Source: JAGOVB01 sp964577365
Lineage (GTDB): Bacteria; Patescibacteriota; Minisyncoccia; Phycocordibacterales; PALSA-1337
Assembly: GCA_964577365.1 (NCBI GenBank)
Contig: CAZNYP010000003.1
Span: 1-64,000 of the forward strand
Direction of reading: 5' to 3'
Length of the DNA stretch: 64,000 nucleotides
Positions 30,499-38,216 of the stretch are shown piece after piece (the stretch's first letter is position 1; each line of letters begins with the position of its first letter). Below the pieces are notes generated by a model. It had not been told where the DNA came from, did not search any database, and saw only the letters and a list, made by a program, of their open reading frames with translations. The translations under genes and the position numbers were made by a program.

Positions 30499-30771
30499 AT
30501 GGCAACCAAAAAAGCCGCAGGTACATCCAAAAACGGTCGCGACTCAGGTCCTAAATACCTGGGTGTAAAGATCAGTGATGGAGATCTCGCAAAAATCGGT
30601 TCAGTTATCGTTCGACAGCGAGGTACACGAGTACTTCCTGGGAAGAATGTCGGTATAGGAAAGGATCACACCCTCTTTGCTCTAAAGGATGGAAAAGTTT
30701 CTTTTGGTACAAAGCGAAAGATCAACTTCGACAACACCACCTCTCGAAAGAACATCGTTCACATTATTTAG
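30499..30771 (+). CDS. rpmA: 50S ribosomal protein bL27
   Basis: 90 residues. SKNGRDSGPKYLGVKISDGD and GSVIVRQRGTRVLPGKNVGI are diagnostic of bL27; the N-terminal arm MATKKAAGTS reaches the peptidyl-transferase centre. It is not next to rplU (37.3 kb), unlike in most bacteria. It converges on rplI with an 8-nt overlap. Confidence 0.97.
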   Translation: MATKKAAGTSKNGRDSGPKYLGVKISDGDLAKIGSVIVRQRGTRVLPGKNVGIGKDHTLFALKDGKVSFGTKRKINFDNTTSRKNIVHII

Positions 30772-31189
30772 ATACAATCTCTAGAGTGAATTGTGCGGAA
30801 TGCGCCCCAATCATAACTTTGATGGGGTGTTTTCCTATTTCTTTTATCGGTTTAGCAAGGACGATATGATCGGCCTTTAGCTGTACGAGTTCAGCGATTT
30901 CCTTTGCGTGGAGTCCAGCAAAGAGGTGGCCTTTTTCATTTGTCTTTCCAGAAAAGGTGACCGTGGTCCCGTCTAGTGTCTGTAGTTGTTTGGTGATGAG
31001 ATCGTCCTGTAGTTTCTTCTCACCTGCTTCTCGAGCGATCTCGAGGGATATACGCTTTACAGCATCAGGTGTAGCTGGAATAGCAAGCTTTCGAGGGATG
31101 AGTGAATTTGCTGCAAATCCGTCAGACACGTCTTTTGTCTCGTACCGTTTCCCTATCTTTTGTACGTCTTTCAGTAATATGATTTTCAT
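30764..31189 (-). CDS. rplI: 50S ribosomal protein bL9
   Basis: 141 residues: N-terminal domain MKIILLKDVQKIGKRYETKD and VSDGFAANSLIPRKLAIPAT, long helix and C-terminal domain. bL9 is absent from some CPR lineages, so its presence helps place the genome nearer Parcubacteria. It follows ctpA by 9 nt and is probably co-transcribed. Confidence 0.96.
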   Translation of the reverse strand: MKIILLKDVQKIGKRYETKDVSDGFAANSLIPRKLAIPATPDAVKRISLEIAREAGEKKLQDDLITKQLQTLDGTTVTFSGKTNEKGHLFAGLHAKEIAELVQLKADHIVLAKPIKEIGKHPIKVMIGAHSAQFTLEIVSK

Positions 31190-31198
31190 ATCCTTATA

Positions 31199-32449
31199 TT
31201 AGGGTAATGCTTTTAAAATTTCAACTGCCTTGTCGAGCTGGGGATCTTTCTTTTCTTTTACATCTTTTTCTGTGATCTTTACCTCAACATCTGGCACAAG
31301 GCCGTTCTTTGACAGATTTGTGCCATTTGGAGTGAGCCATCGAGCGATGGTCACCTTGAGTGACGTGTCTGGGGTGACTTTGACGAGTTCCTGGACCGAT
31401 CCTTTTCCAAACGTCTTTTCACCGACGAGCTGCGCCACACCATGCTCCTTGAGTGCACCCGCGAGGATCTCAGAGGCTGATGCAGAACCCTGGTTTACAA
31501 GGATGATCATTTTCAAATTCGCGCTAAATGCATCATATCCTTTACTACGATAGACTTTCTCTGGTGCATTGCCTCCAAAATCCTCGCTTACGATCACCTT
31601 TCCTACAGGAAGAAACCATGAGGCAATATCAACTGCCGCCTCGAGATACCCGCCCGGATTACCTCGCAGATCGAGAATGAGCTTGTGTGAACCTGATTTT
31701 ACAAACTCTCGAAGTGCAGTACGAAAATGTCCTGGTGATGTGGAAGTAAAGCTAAATAGTCGAATGACGAATATACCATCATCACGGAGTCCTGTGCCTG
31801 ACTGTGTAGTTGCACCTGAAGCTGTCTTTATCTCGGTTTCGATACTCGGTACCTCGATAGTAGCTCGAGTGAGAGTTCGTTCGGTAACTTGGGATGTTCC
31901 GGTTGGGATAATGGTTAGTACGATACTCGTCCCCACTGGGCCACGGATGAGTTTCACTGCTTTTTCTACCGACATGTCTTTTGTCTCGGTATCGCCAATC
32001 TTTAAAAGCTTATCCCCTGTCTTCATTCCTGCCTTTTCAGCTGGACTACCTTTGAGCGGGGCAACTACTGTCAAAACCCCTTCTTTTATACCGATCTCCA
32101 TACCAACCCCACTAAATGTACCTGAAATATCGCTCTCGAACACCTTTGCTTCTTCTGGTGGGAAAAATACGGTGTACGGATCACCCATAGACTCGACGAG
32201 TCCTTTCATCGCACCGTGTATGCGCTCTTCTTTAGTAGTGGTAGTCGCCGTACCCACGAATTTTTCATCGAGGAGTCCCCACACCTTCCAAAACGGGGCA
32301 AATTCCTTGTCGGTTACCATGAGTGCCTCTACACGAGGAGCATCAGTCGAGAGTATCGTGCGGTTACGCGCACCGAGAGCATACGAGGCTCCAGCGACCA
32401 CGACAAGCACTACGATAGCAACGATCTTTTTATCAAAAGTTTGATTCAT
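31199..32449 (-). CDS. C-terminal processing peptidase (S41, CtpA-like)
   Basis: 416 residues: N-terminal anchor (8-26), PDZ domain (about 105-190; SGVGMEIGIKEGVLTVVAPL), then the S41 protease core with LDLRGNPGGYLEAAVDIASW, nucleophile Ser in NQGSASASEILAGAL and Lys in GEKTFGKGSVQELV. It cleaves exported proteins near C-termini. The reverse strand carries a 291-codon open frame, a shadow of this gene. Confidence 0.95.
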   Translation of the reverse strand: MNQTFDKKIVAIVVLVVVAGASYALGARNRTILSTDAPRVEALMVTDKEFAPFWKVWGLLDEKFVGTATTTTKEERIHGAMKGLVESMGDPYTVFFPPEEAKVFESDISGTFSGVGMEIGIKEGVLTVVAPLKGSPAEKAGMKTGDKLLKIGDTETKDMSVEKAVKLIRGPVGTSIVLTIIPTGTSQVTERTLTRATIEVPSIETEIKTASGATTQSGTGLRDDGIFVIRLFSFTSTSPGHFRTALREFVKSGSHKLILDLRGNPGGYLEAAVDIASWFLPVGKVIVSEDFGGNAPEKVYRSKGYDAFSANLKMIILVNQGSASASEILAGALKEHGVAQLVGEKTFGKGSVQELVKVTPDTSLKVTIARWLTPNGTNLSKNGLVPDVEVKITEKDVKEKKDPQLDKAVEILKALP

Positions 32450-32522
32450 GTTTAATCTATTATCTCAAACAAAACCCTTGCTCGCAATGGAAAAGTCGTA
32501 TTTTTCAGTATATACTGTGCCT

Positions 32523-33443
32523 ATGATTCAAAAATACACCTACCGGCGCCTGACCTGGATCGACCTCGAGGCCCCTACGAGTGACGAAGTGGCAAAGGTG
32601 ATCAGTGACTATCGTCTCCATCCTCTCGTTGGTGAAGAACTTTTAAATAAAAGCCTGAAACCAAAGGTAGATTTTTATGATGACTATATCTACCTCATCC
32701 TCCATATTCCTGTGCGCACAAAAGTAAACGACCATTACGTGGTTACTGACAAAGAGGTGGATTTTGTCATCGGAAAAGAGTTCATCATCACCACAAAATA
32801 TGATACCGTCGAACCGCTTCATAATTTTTCAAAAATGTTTGAGGTAAACTCGGTCCTCGACAAGAGTGGCATCGGAGAGCATGCCGGCTTTATCTTTTAT
32901 CACATGCTCAAACGTCTATATAAAAATGTCTCACACGAACTCGACAGTATCCGTGCGGGACTTTTTGAGGTAGAAAAAAATATCTTCCTCGGCAAAGAAC
33001 GCCTCATGGTAGAGGAACTTTCATATCTCTCTCGAGAACTCATCGATTTCAAACAGACTACTCGTATGCACAAGGACGTCCTACAAAACTTTCAGACTGT
33101 TGCTGTCCAGTTTTTTGGCTCTGATTTTGCGTACTATGGAGCGGACCTCATCTCTGAATACACAAAGATATATGATGCAATCGTTGCAAACAGAGAACTC
33201 GTCACAGACCTGCGCGATACAAATGACTCACTTCTGAATACAAAGCAAAATGAGGCCATAAAGACCCTCACCATGCTCGCCTTTTCTACATTCCCGCTCA
33301 CCCTCATCGCAGCGATCTTTGCAATGGACACTGATCACAAACCTATCGTGGGATCTGCGTATGATTTCGAGATCATCGTCGGTCTCATGATCATCATACT
33401 GGTCAGTATCTTTGTATTTTTCAAAAACAAAAAATGGCTCTAG
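32523..33443 (+). CDS. CorA-family transporter with altered GMN motif
   Basis: 306 residues. The long cytoplasmic N-domain (LTWIDLEAPTSDEVAKVISD, YLILHIPVR) and two C-terminal membrane helices follow the CorA/ZntB plan. However, the Gly-Met-Asn selectivity motif after the first helix reads AMDTDHKPIVG, so canonical Mg2+ selection may be lost; the ion is uncertain. TATACT (32511-32516), 6 nt before ATG 32523, sets the start over a longer frame. cysS begins 10 nt before its stop. Confidence 0.8.
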   Translation: MIQKYTYRRLTWIDLEAPTSDEVAKVISDYRLHPLVGEELLNKSLKPKVDFYDDYIYLILHIPVRTKVNDHYVVTDKEVDFVIGKEFIITTKYDTVEPLHNFSKMFEVNSVLDKSGIGEHAGFIFYHMLKRLYKNVSHELDSIRAGLFEVEKNIFLGKERLMVEELSYLSRELIDFKQTTRMHKDVLQNFQTVAVQFFGSDFAYYGADLISEYTKIYDAIVANRELVTDLRDTNDSLLNTKQNEAIKTLTMLAFSTFPLTLIAAIFAMDTDHKPIVGSAYDFEIIVGLMIIILVSIFVFFKNKKWL

Positions 33444-34780
33444 AACTGTACAATACGCTCACCAAATCAAAAGAGGTATTTAAACCGCTTGTTCCAGGAA
33501 AAGTGGGCATGTATCACTGTGGACTCACAGTATACGACGTGGGACACATAGGAAATTTCCGATCATTTATTTTCAATGATATCCTTCGACGATCATTTGA
33601 ATACCTAGGATATGAGGTGACCCAGGTCATGAATATCACTGACGTTGATGATCGCATCGTGCTCGAGAGTCAAAAACAGGGTGTTTCTTTCAAAACATTT
33701 ACAAAAAAATACGAAGACATTTTGTACCAGGATCTCAAAAAGCTCAATATAAAGACCCCGCACGTCGTCCCTCACGCGACCGAATACATAAGAGAGATGG
33801 TGGACATGATCGGTGCACTCCTCGAAAAAGACATAGCCTATGCGTCTCATGATGGTGTATACATGAGTATTGGTTTGGTAAAAGACTATGGCGCTTTGGC
33901 TGGTATAAAACTGACAAATGAAGTAAAAGAACGTATTCAAAATGATAAGTATGAAAAAGAAAATCCGCGAGACTTTGCGTTGTGGAAATTTCATGTAGAA
34001 AGTGACGGAGAGGTTGTGTGGCCAGCTCCCTTTGGTGATGGCCGTCCAGGATGGCACATAGAGTGTTCTGCTATGGCAACAAAGACACTAGGAGATACGA
34101 TCGATATTCATACTGGAGGAGTTGACCTCATGTTTCCACACCATGTAAATGAAATAGCCCAATCAGAATCAGCGACTGGAAAGAAATTTGTAAACTACTG
34201 GATGCATTCTGCGTTTATGAACGTAAATGATACAAAGATGAGTAAATCACTCGGTAATTTCCTAAAGATTTCTGACCTCGAAGAAAATCACATCTCTCCC
34301 CTCGCCTATCGCTACTGGCTCCTCTCGGCCCACTATCGCACGCAGGTGAACTTTACCCTCGAAGCAGTCGAGGCAGCGCAAAATGGCTTTATCAACCTCG
34401 CGCAGCACATCACCGAATGGGGTACACCAGGAACGGTTTCAGAGGGATACAAAAAGATGTTCATCGCTGCACTCGAAGACGATATCGACATGCCTCGTGC
34501 CCTCGCCCTCATGCATGAGCTTTCTCATGACGAAACCTTGTCTGATGCAGACAAACTAGCTACCGTTTTGGATTTTGACAAGGTATTTGGCCTGGGACTC
34601 GAAGCTTTCACCCACATCATGATTCCTCCAGAGATCGAGGCGCTCGCCGAGGTCCGTGAACTCGCTCGAAAGGAAAAGGATTTTGAAAAGGCTGATGCGA
34701 TTCGAAAAGAGATCGAGGAACGAGGGTATATCCTAAAAGATACTGATACTGGTGTGAAGGTTGACAGGAAGATTGGATAG
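33434..34780 (+). CDS. cysS: Cysteinyl-tRNA synthetase
   Basis: 448 residues, class I. Zinc ligands are seen in GMYHCGLTVYD, GWHIECSAM and FPHHVNEIAQSE; the HIGH element is GHIGNFRSF and KMSKS is DTKMSKSLGNF. It charges tRNA-Cys. It overlaps the CorA-like gene by 10 nt, so the two are translated from one mRNA. Confidence 0.96.
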   Translation: MALELYNTLTKSKEVFKPLVPGKVGMYHCGLTVYDVGHIGNFRSFIFNDILRRSFEYLGYEVTQVMNITDVDDRIVLESQKQGVSFKTFTKKYEDILYQDLKKLNIKTPHVVPHATEYIREMVDMIGALLEKDIAYASHDGVYMSIGLVKDYGALAGIKLTNEVKERIQNDKYEKENPRDFALWKFHVESDGEVVWPAPFGDGRPGWHIECSAMATKTLGDTIDIHTGGVDLMFPHHVNEIAQSESATGKKFVNYWMHSAFMNVNDTKMSKSLGNFLKISDLEENHISPLAYRYWLLSAHYRTQVNFTLEAVEAAQNGFINLAQHITEWGTPGTVSEGYKKMFIAALEDDIDMPRALALMHELSHDETLSDADKLATVLDFDKVFGLGLEAFTHIMIPPEIEALAEVRELARKEKDFEKADAIRKEIEERGYILKDTDTGVKVDRKIG

Positions 34781-34858
34781 AGTACCATAATAGTAATATT
34801 GTTTGTGGCCATTGGAGTTGCGCCCAAGATGGTAATATCGGACCACTGATAACAGACT

Positions 34859-35254
34859 CTATGAAAGACCCTTATTAGGGTCTTTGCGCTTTTTGGGGAT
34901 TATACTAAAGAAATGAGGTTTACCTGTCCCGATTTTTCTAATGACAACTGTTGCTGATGGAAAGTGAAATTCATTTTCCACTGATATAAAAGTGACTTTT
35001 CCTAATGTCCTTACCTCTTCCGGTCTTGATCTTTGGTCATTTAGAATTATTAAGGCGTGTGGCAATAATTTGAATCTTCTCATTTGATCCTCGATCGGTC
35101 TTTTTCCGGCACTGGTATAAATAAAATGACGAAAACCATGTGAATTGAAATATATCTCGGTATTATCAAGAGCATTACATATAATAAAACCAATCGATTT
35201 ATATAGTTTTAATGTATTTTGTTTTAATTCGAAATAAGTCTCATCACTCATCAA
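34859..35254 (-). CDS. Possible BECR-fold nuclease/toxin-like protein
   Basis: 131 residues. YFNSHGFRHFIYTSAGKRPI and EDQMRRFKLLPHALIIL resemble phage Barnase-EndoU-ColicinE5-RelE-like (PBECR) nuclease domains, in which a His/Arg pair acts on RNA. No antitoxin gene is adjacent, and the match is by pattern only. The last codons (KGLS) lie inside a terminator hairpin shared with cysS. AT-richer than its neighbours. Confidence 0.55.
   Translation of the reverse strand: MMSDETYFELKQNTLKLYKSIGFIICNALDNTEIYFNSHGFRHFIYTSAGKRPIEDQMRRFKLLPHALIILNDQRSRPEEVRTLGKVTFISVENEFHFPSATVVIRKIGTGKPHFFSIIPKKRKDPNKGLS
34864..34892. terminator. Bidirectional terminator cysS / BECR-like gene
   Basis: AAAGACCC, loop TTATTA, GGGTCTTT, then GCGCTTTTT rightward. 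Leftward it coincides with the 3' end of the convergent gene. Confidence 0.7.
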
Positions 35255-35274
35255 ATAACCCTAGCAAAACAGAG

Positions 35275-35402
35275 ATAAAATCTTTATAAAATTCAAAAGC
35301 ACCTATATCCTATATAGGTTTTGAGATTGTGCACAGTTTAACCACAGTTTTGTACCCAGTATAAGATAGCGGATTGTTTGTTTTCTCGTGTAAAATACAT
35401 AC
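35275..35402. promoter_or_regulatory. AT-rich intergenic element upstream of dnaB
   Basis: Contains AAAATCTTTATAAAATTC (35278-35295), an imperfect inverted repeat ACCTATA/TATAGGT (35301-35319), TTGTGCACA with AACCACA, and the dnaB -10 TAAAAT (35391-35396) 6 nt before the ATG. The first and third blocks match those at 17630-17675. Confidence 0.45.
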
Positions 35403-36714
35403 ATGTCCCAACAGACCTCACCCTATTTCAAAACAAAAGACTTGCGTATCCCACCGCAGAGTCTCGAGGCAGAGCGTGCAGTACTCGGCTCCATCATGAT
35501 CCGCCCGGAGGCCATGTACGATGTGATGGACATCATATCTGCCCGTTCTTTTTATTCTGAAAAGCACCGCATCATGTGGAATGCCATGCTCGAACTCCAC
35601 AACAAGACTACTCCGATCGACCTCATTTCCCTTTCCACAAAACTCCGCGAGCGAAACGAGCTCGAAATGATCGGAGGTATGAGCTATCTCACCGAGGTGG
35701 CGCACGGAGTACCATCATCTACAAACGCCGTGTACTACGCCCAGATCGTGCAGAAAAAGCACATGATGCGCGAGCTCATCCAGGCATCAGAGCATATTGG
35801 AAACCTCGGTTTTGACGAATCAGGTGAACTCGAAGAAGTCCTCGACCAAGCAGAAAAGAAAATATTTGAAGTGACGAACTACACCGGTGGTGGAAAATTC
35901 GTCCATCTAAAGGACACGCTACATGACGCATGGGAACGTATCGAGCACCTCCATGACAATCAGGGTCAAATGCGTGGCGTACCATCTGGATTCAAAGGGA
36001 TCGATGACAAGCTCGCAGGTTTCCAAAAGTCTGNNNNNNNNNNCCGTGCACAATATCCCCGTAGGTATATTTTCACTCGAAATGAGCTCGCAGCAACTCG
36101 TAGATCGTATGCTCTCTGCTGAGTCACAGGTGGACGCCTGGAAGCTCAAAACCGGTCGCAAGCTCTCTATGGAGCACGACTTTGGGCCACTCCGCGAGGC
36201 CATGGAACGCCTCGACAAGGCTCCTATCTTTATCGACGACACACCGTCGAACAATATACTAAAGATGCGCTCGGTCGCACGTCGCCTCAAGAGTGAAAAA
36301 GGCCTCGGCCTCATCATCGTCGACTATCTCCAGCTCATGGTACCTACGCACAACCGGAATTCTGACAATGTCGTACAGCAGGTGACCGAGATCTCTCACT
36401 CTCTCAAAAACCTGGCCCGCGAGCTCGAAGTACCTGTGATCGCCCTCTCACAGCTCTCACGTGCAGTCGAGCAACGTGGTGGAGAACCTCGCCTCTCTGA
36501 CCTCCGAGACTCTGGTAGTATCGAGCAGGATGCCGACGTCGTGATGTTCATCCATCGCGAGGATCGTTTCAACGAGGACAAGGCAGTCGCTATGAAGGCC
36601 AAAATCATCATTGCAAAGCACCGAAACGGGGCGACGGGCGATGTGCACATGGCCTTTGATGGAGACAAGACTACATTTATGGATGTGGAGAAAAACGAAT
36701 TCGACGGATTTTAA
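35403..36714 (+). CDS. dnaB: Replicative DNA helicase DnaB, interrupted by assembly gap
   Basis: N-domain: PPQSLEAERAVLGSIMIRPE and RSFYSEKHRIMWNAML. The RecA-like core starts GVPSGFKGIDDKLAGFQKS, then ten N (36034-36043), then VGIFSLEMSSQQLVDRML (motif H1a), LIIVDYLQLM (H2), EVPVIALSQLSRAVEQRG (H3) and SDLRDSGSIEQDADVV (H4). The Walker A segment expected right after FQKS is absent from both sides, so about 24 residues (about 72 nt) seem to be lost in the gap. Frame is kept if the missing length is a multiple of three. Confidence 0.95.
36034..36043. other. Assembly gap inside dnaB
   Basis: Ten N. It sits exactly where the DnaB P-loop should be encoded. Confidence 0.95.
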
Positions 36715-36717
36715 CCC

Positions 36718-37284
36718 ATGAACGACCTCATCGAACTATTTCGCGAATTCCCTGGGATCGGCCCACGACAGGCTCGACGTTTTGCCTATTTCCTCATGAG
36801 CAAGCCAAAAGGATACAGTGATCGCCTGATAGCCGAGATTCAAAAGATCCGCACCGGCGTCGCTACCTGTCCCACATGTTTCCGTATCTTTGTGGGTAGT
36901 GGAATCTGCAATACATGTAAAGAAAATCGAGAGAGTACTCTCATGATCGTGGCACGCGACATTGATTTTGAGACGATAGAAAAAACTCACACCTATCACG
37001 GCTACTATTTTATCCTTGGAGGGACCATCCCCATCCTCGACAAAGCACCGGAACAAAGGATCCGTATAAAAGAGCTCCTCGAACGTATATCAAAAGGAAA
37101 TTTCTCTGAAATCATTTTCTCTTTGAGTATTACCCCGGAGGGAGAACACACCGAGGAATACATCCGTAGCAAAATAACAAATATAAAAATGACCACGCTG
37201 GGACGTGGACTTTCTACTGGGTCAGAACTGGAGTATGTAGATGCAGAGACCCTAAAAAACGCGTTGAAAAATAGATTTTCCTAA
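36718..37284 (+). CDS. recR: Recombination mediator RecR
   Basis: 188 residues: helix-hairpin-helix FREFPGIGPRQARRFAYFLM, C4 zinc finger CPTCFRIFVGSGICNTC and a Toprim domain with ESTLMIVARDIDFETIEKTH and GRGLSTGSELEYVDAETL. RecR works with RecO/RecF to load RecA. It starts 3 nt after dnaB and is co-transcribed. Confidence 0.95.
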   Translation: MNDLIELFREFPGIGPRQARRFAYFLMSKPKGYSDRLIAEIQKIRTGVATCPTCFRIFVGSGICNTCKENRESTLMIVARDIDFETIEKTHTYHGYYFILGGTIPILDKAPEQRIRIKELLERISKGNFSEIIFSLSITPEGEHTEEYIRSKITNIKMTTLGRGLSTGSELEYVDAETLKNALKNRFS

Positions 37285-37286
37285 AC

Positions 37287-37604
37287 TTATTTGAGAGCGT
37301 CGATCTTTACTTCAAAGAAAGGCTGCTTGTGACCATTTCGCTTGAAGTATCGTGACTTTTGCTTGTACTTTACGACGTCTACCTTTGGAAGGCGGCCGAT
37401 TTTTGTGATAGTAGCTGAAACAGCAGCTTTTGGAATGTATGGGGTACCGATAGTAGTGTCCTTGCCGTTGTCCACGAGCATGACTTTATCAAAAGTGACT
37501 TTGTCACCCTCTTTGAACGTATCACCGAGCTTTTCGATCTTGATCGAATCACCGACTTTTACGTTGTATTGCTTGCCACCGGTATGAATAATCGCAAATT
37601 CCAT
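37287..37604 (-). CDS. rplU: 50S ribosomal protein bL21
   Basis: 105 residues: FAIIHTGGKQYNVKVGDSIK at the N-terminus and KYKQKSRYFKRNGHKQPFFEVKI at the end are diagnostic. It is separate from rpmA, which is 7 kb away. It converges on recR with 2 bp between stops. Confidence 0.97.
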   Translation of the reverse strand: MEFAIIHTGGKQYNVKVGDSIKIEKLGDTFKEGDKVTFDKVMLVDNGKDTTIGTPYIPKAAVSATITKIGRLPKVDVVKYKQKSRYFKRNGHKQPFFEVKIDALK

Positions 37605-37627
37605 AGTGAGGTATATTCTACATAAAA

Positions 37628-38182
37628 CTAGAGAAAATGCAAGAAGGATCGGCGATGTAGGGGGCTCGGACCGTACTTTTGTATACTTTCATAGTGTTTC
37701 CTTGTCCCATAGCCTTTATGCCCTTCTAGGCCGTATAAGGGGTATTTTAGGGCCATTTTGGCCATATAGCGGTCGCGGGTGACCTTTGCGAGGATTGATG
37801 CCAGAGCGATGCTGACCTCCTTCTCGTCGCCTTTTATGATGGTCTTTTGGTCTTTGTATTCTGGAGGTGCCTTGAGGCCTCCATCGAGGAGGACCTTGGT
37901 CTCTTTAGGAAAAATTGAAATAGACGTAGCAAGGGCTTTTTTTATACAAAAACTGATTCCTTTTTCATCTATTTCTTTTGCACTTATACTAGTTACTTTA
38001 TATTCTACTAGCCCTTGGATTTCTTTATATATTTCTTCGCGTCTTTTTTGAGTTAGTTTTTTAGAGTCTTTTATTCCTTTATACTTTTTAGCAATATCTG
38101 ACGAAATCATACAGGCACAGACAGTTACAGGCCCTGCAATAGGACCCCTTCCGACTTCGTCGATGCCGATCACGTATTTCAT
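37628..38182 (-). CDS. rnhB: Ribonuclease HII
   Basis: 184 residues: IGIDEVGRGPIAGPV (first catalytic Asp and Glu), KDSKKLTQKRRE, ILAKVTRDRYMAKMALKYP and GHKGYGTRKHYESIQKYGPS. It removes ribonucleotides from RNA:DNA hybrids. TATAAT (complement of 38189-38194) preceded by TGC is 6 nt before the ATG. Divergent from dnaE. Confidence 0.96.
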   Translation of the reverse strand: MKYVIGIDEVGRGPIAGPVTVCACMISSDIAKKYKGIKDSKKLTQKRREEIYKEIQGLVEYKVTSISAKEIDEKGISFCIKKALATSISIFPKETKVLLDGGLKAPPEYKDQKTIIKGDEKEVSIALASILAKVTRDRYMAKMALKYPLYGLEGHKGYGTRKHYESIQKYGPSPLHRRSFLHFL

Positions 38183-38216
38183 AGCTGGATTATAGCAAAA
38201 TATGTATAATGTCTTT
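38183..38216. promoter_or_regulatory. Back-to-back promoters rnhB/dnaE
   Basis: Leftward TATAAT (complement of 38189-38194) and rightward TATAAT (38205-38210), each exactly 6 nt from its start codon, within 34 bp. Confidence 0.7.

Noticed and set aside
31569..32444. Long open frame (291 codons) on the plus strand
   Set aside because: It is antisense to ctpA, whose S41 and PDZ motifs are unmistakable; the plus-strand translation is Ser/Pro-rich with no family pattern.
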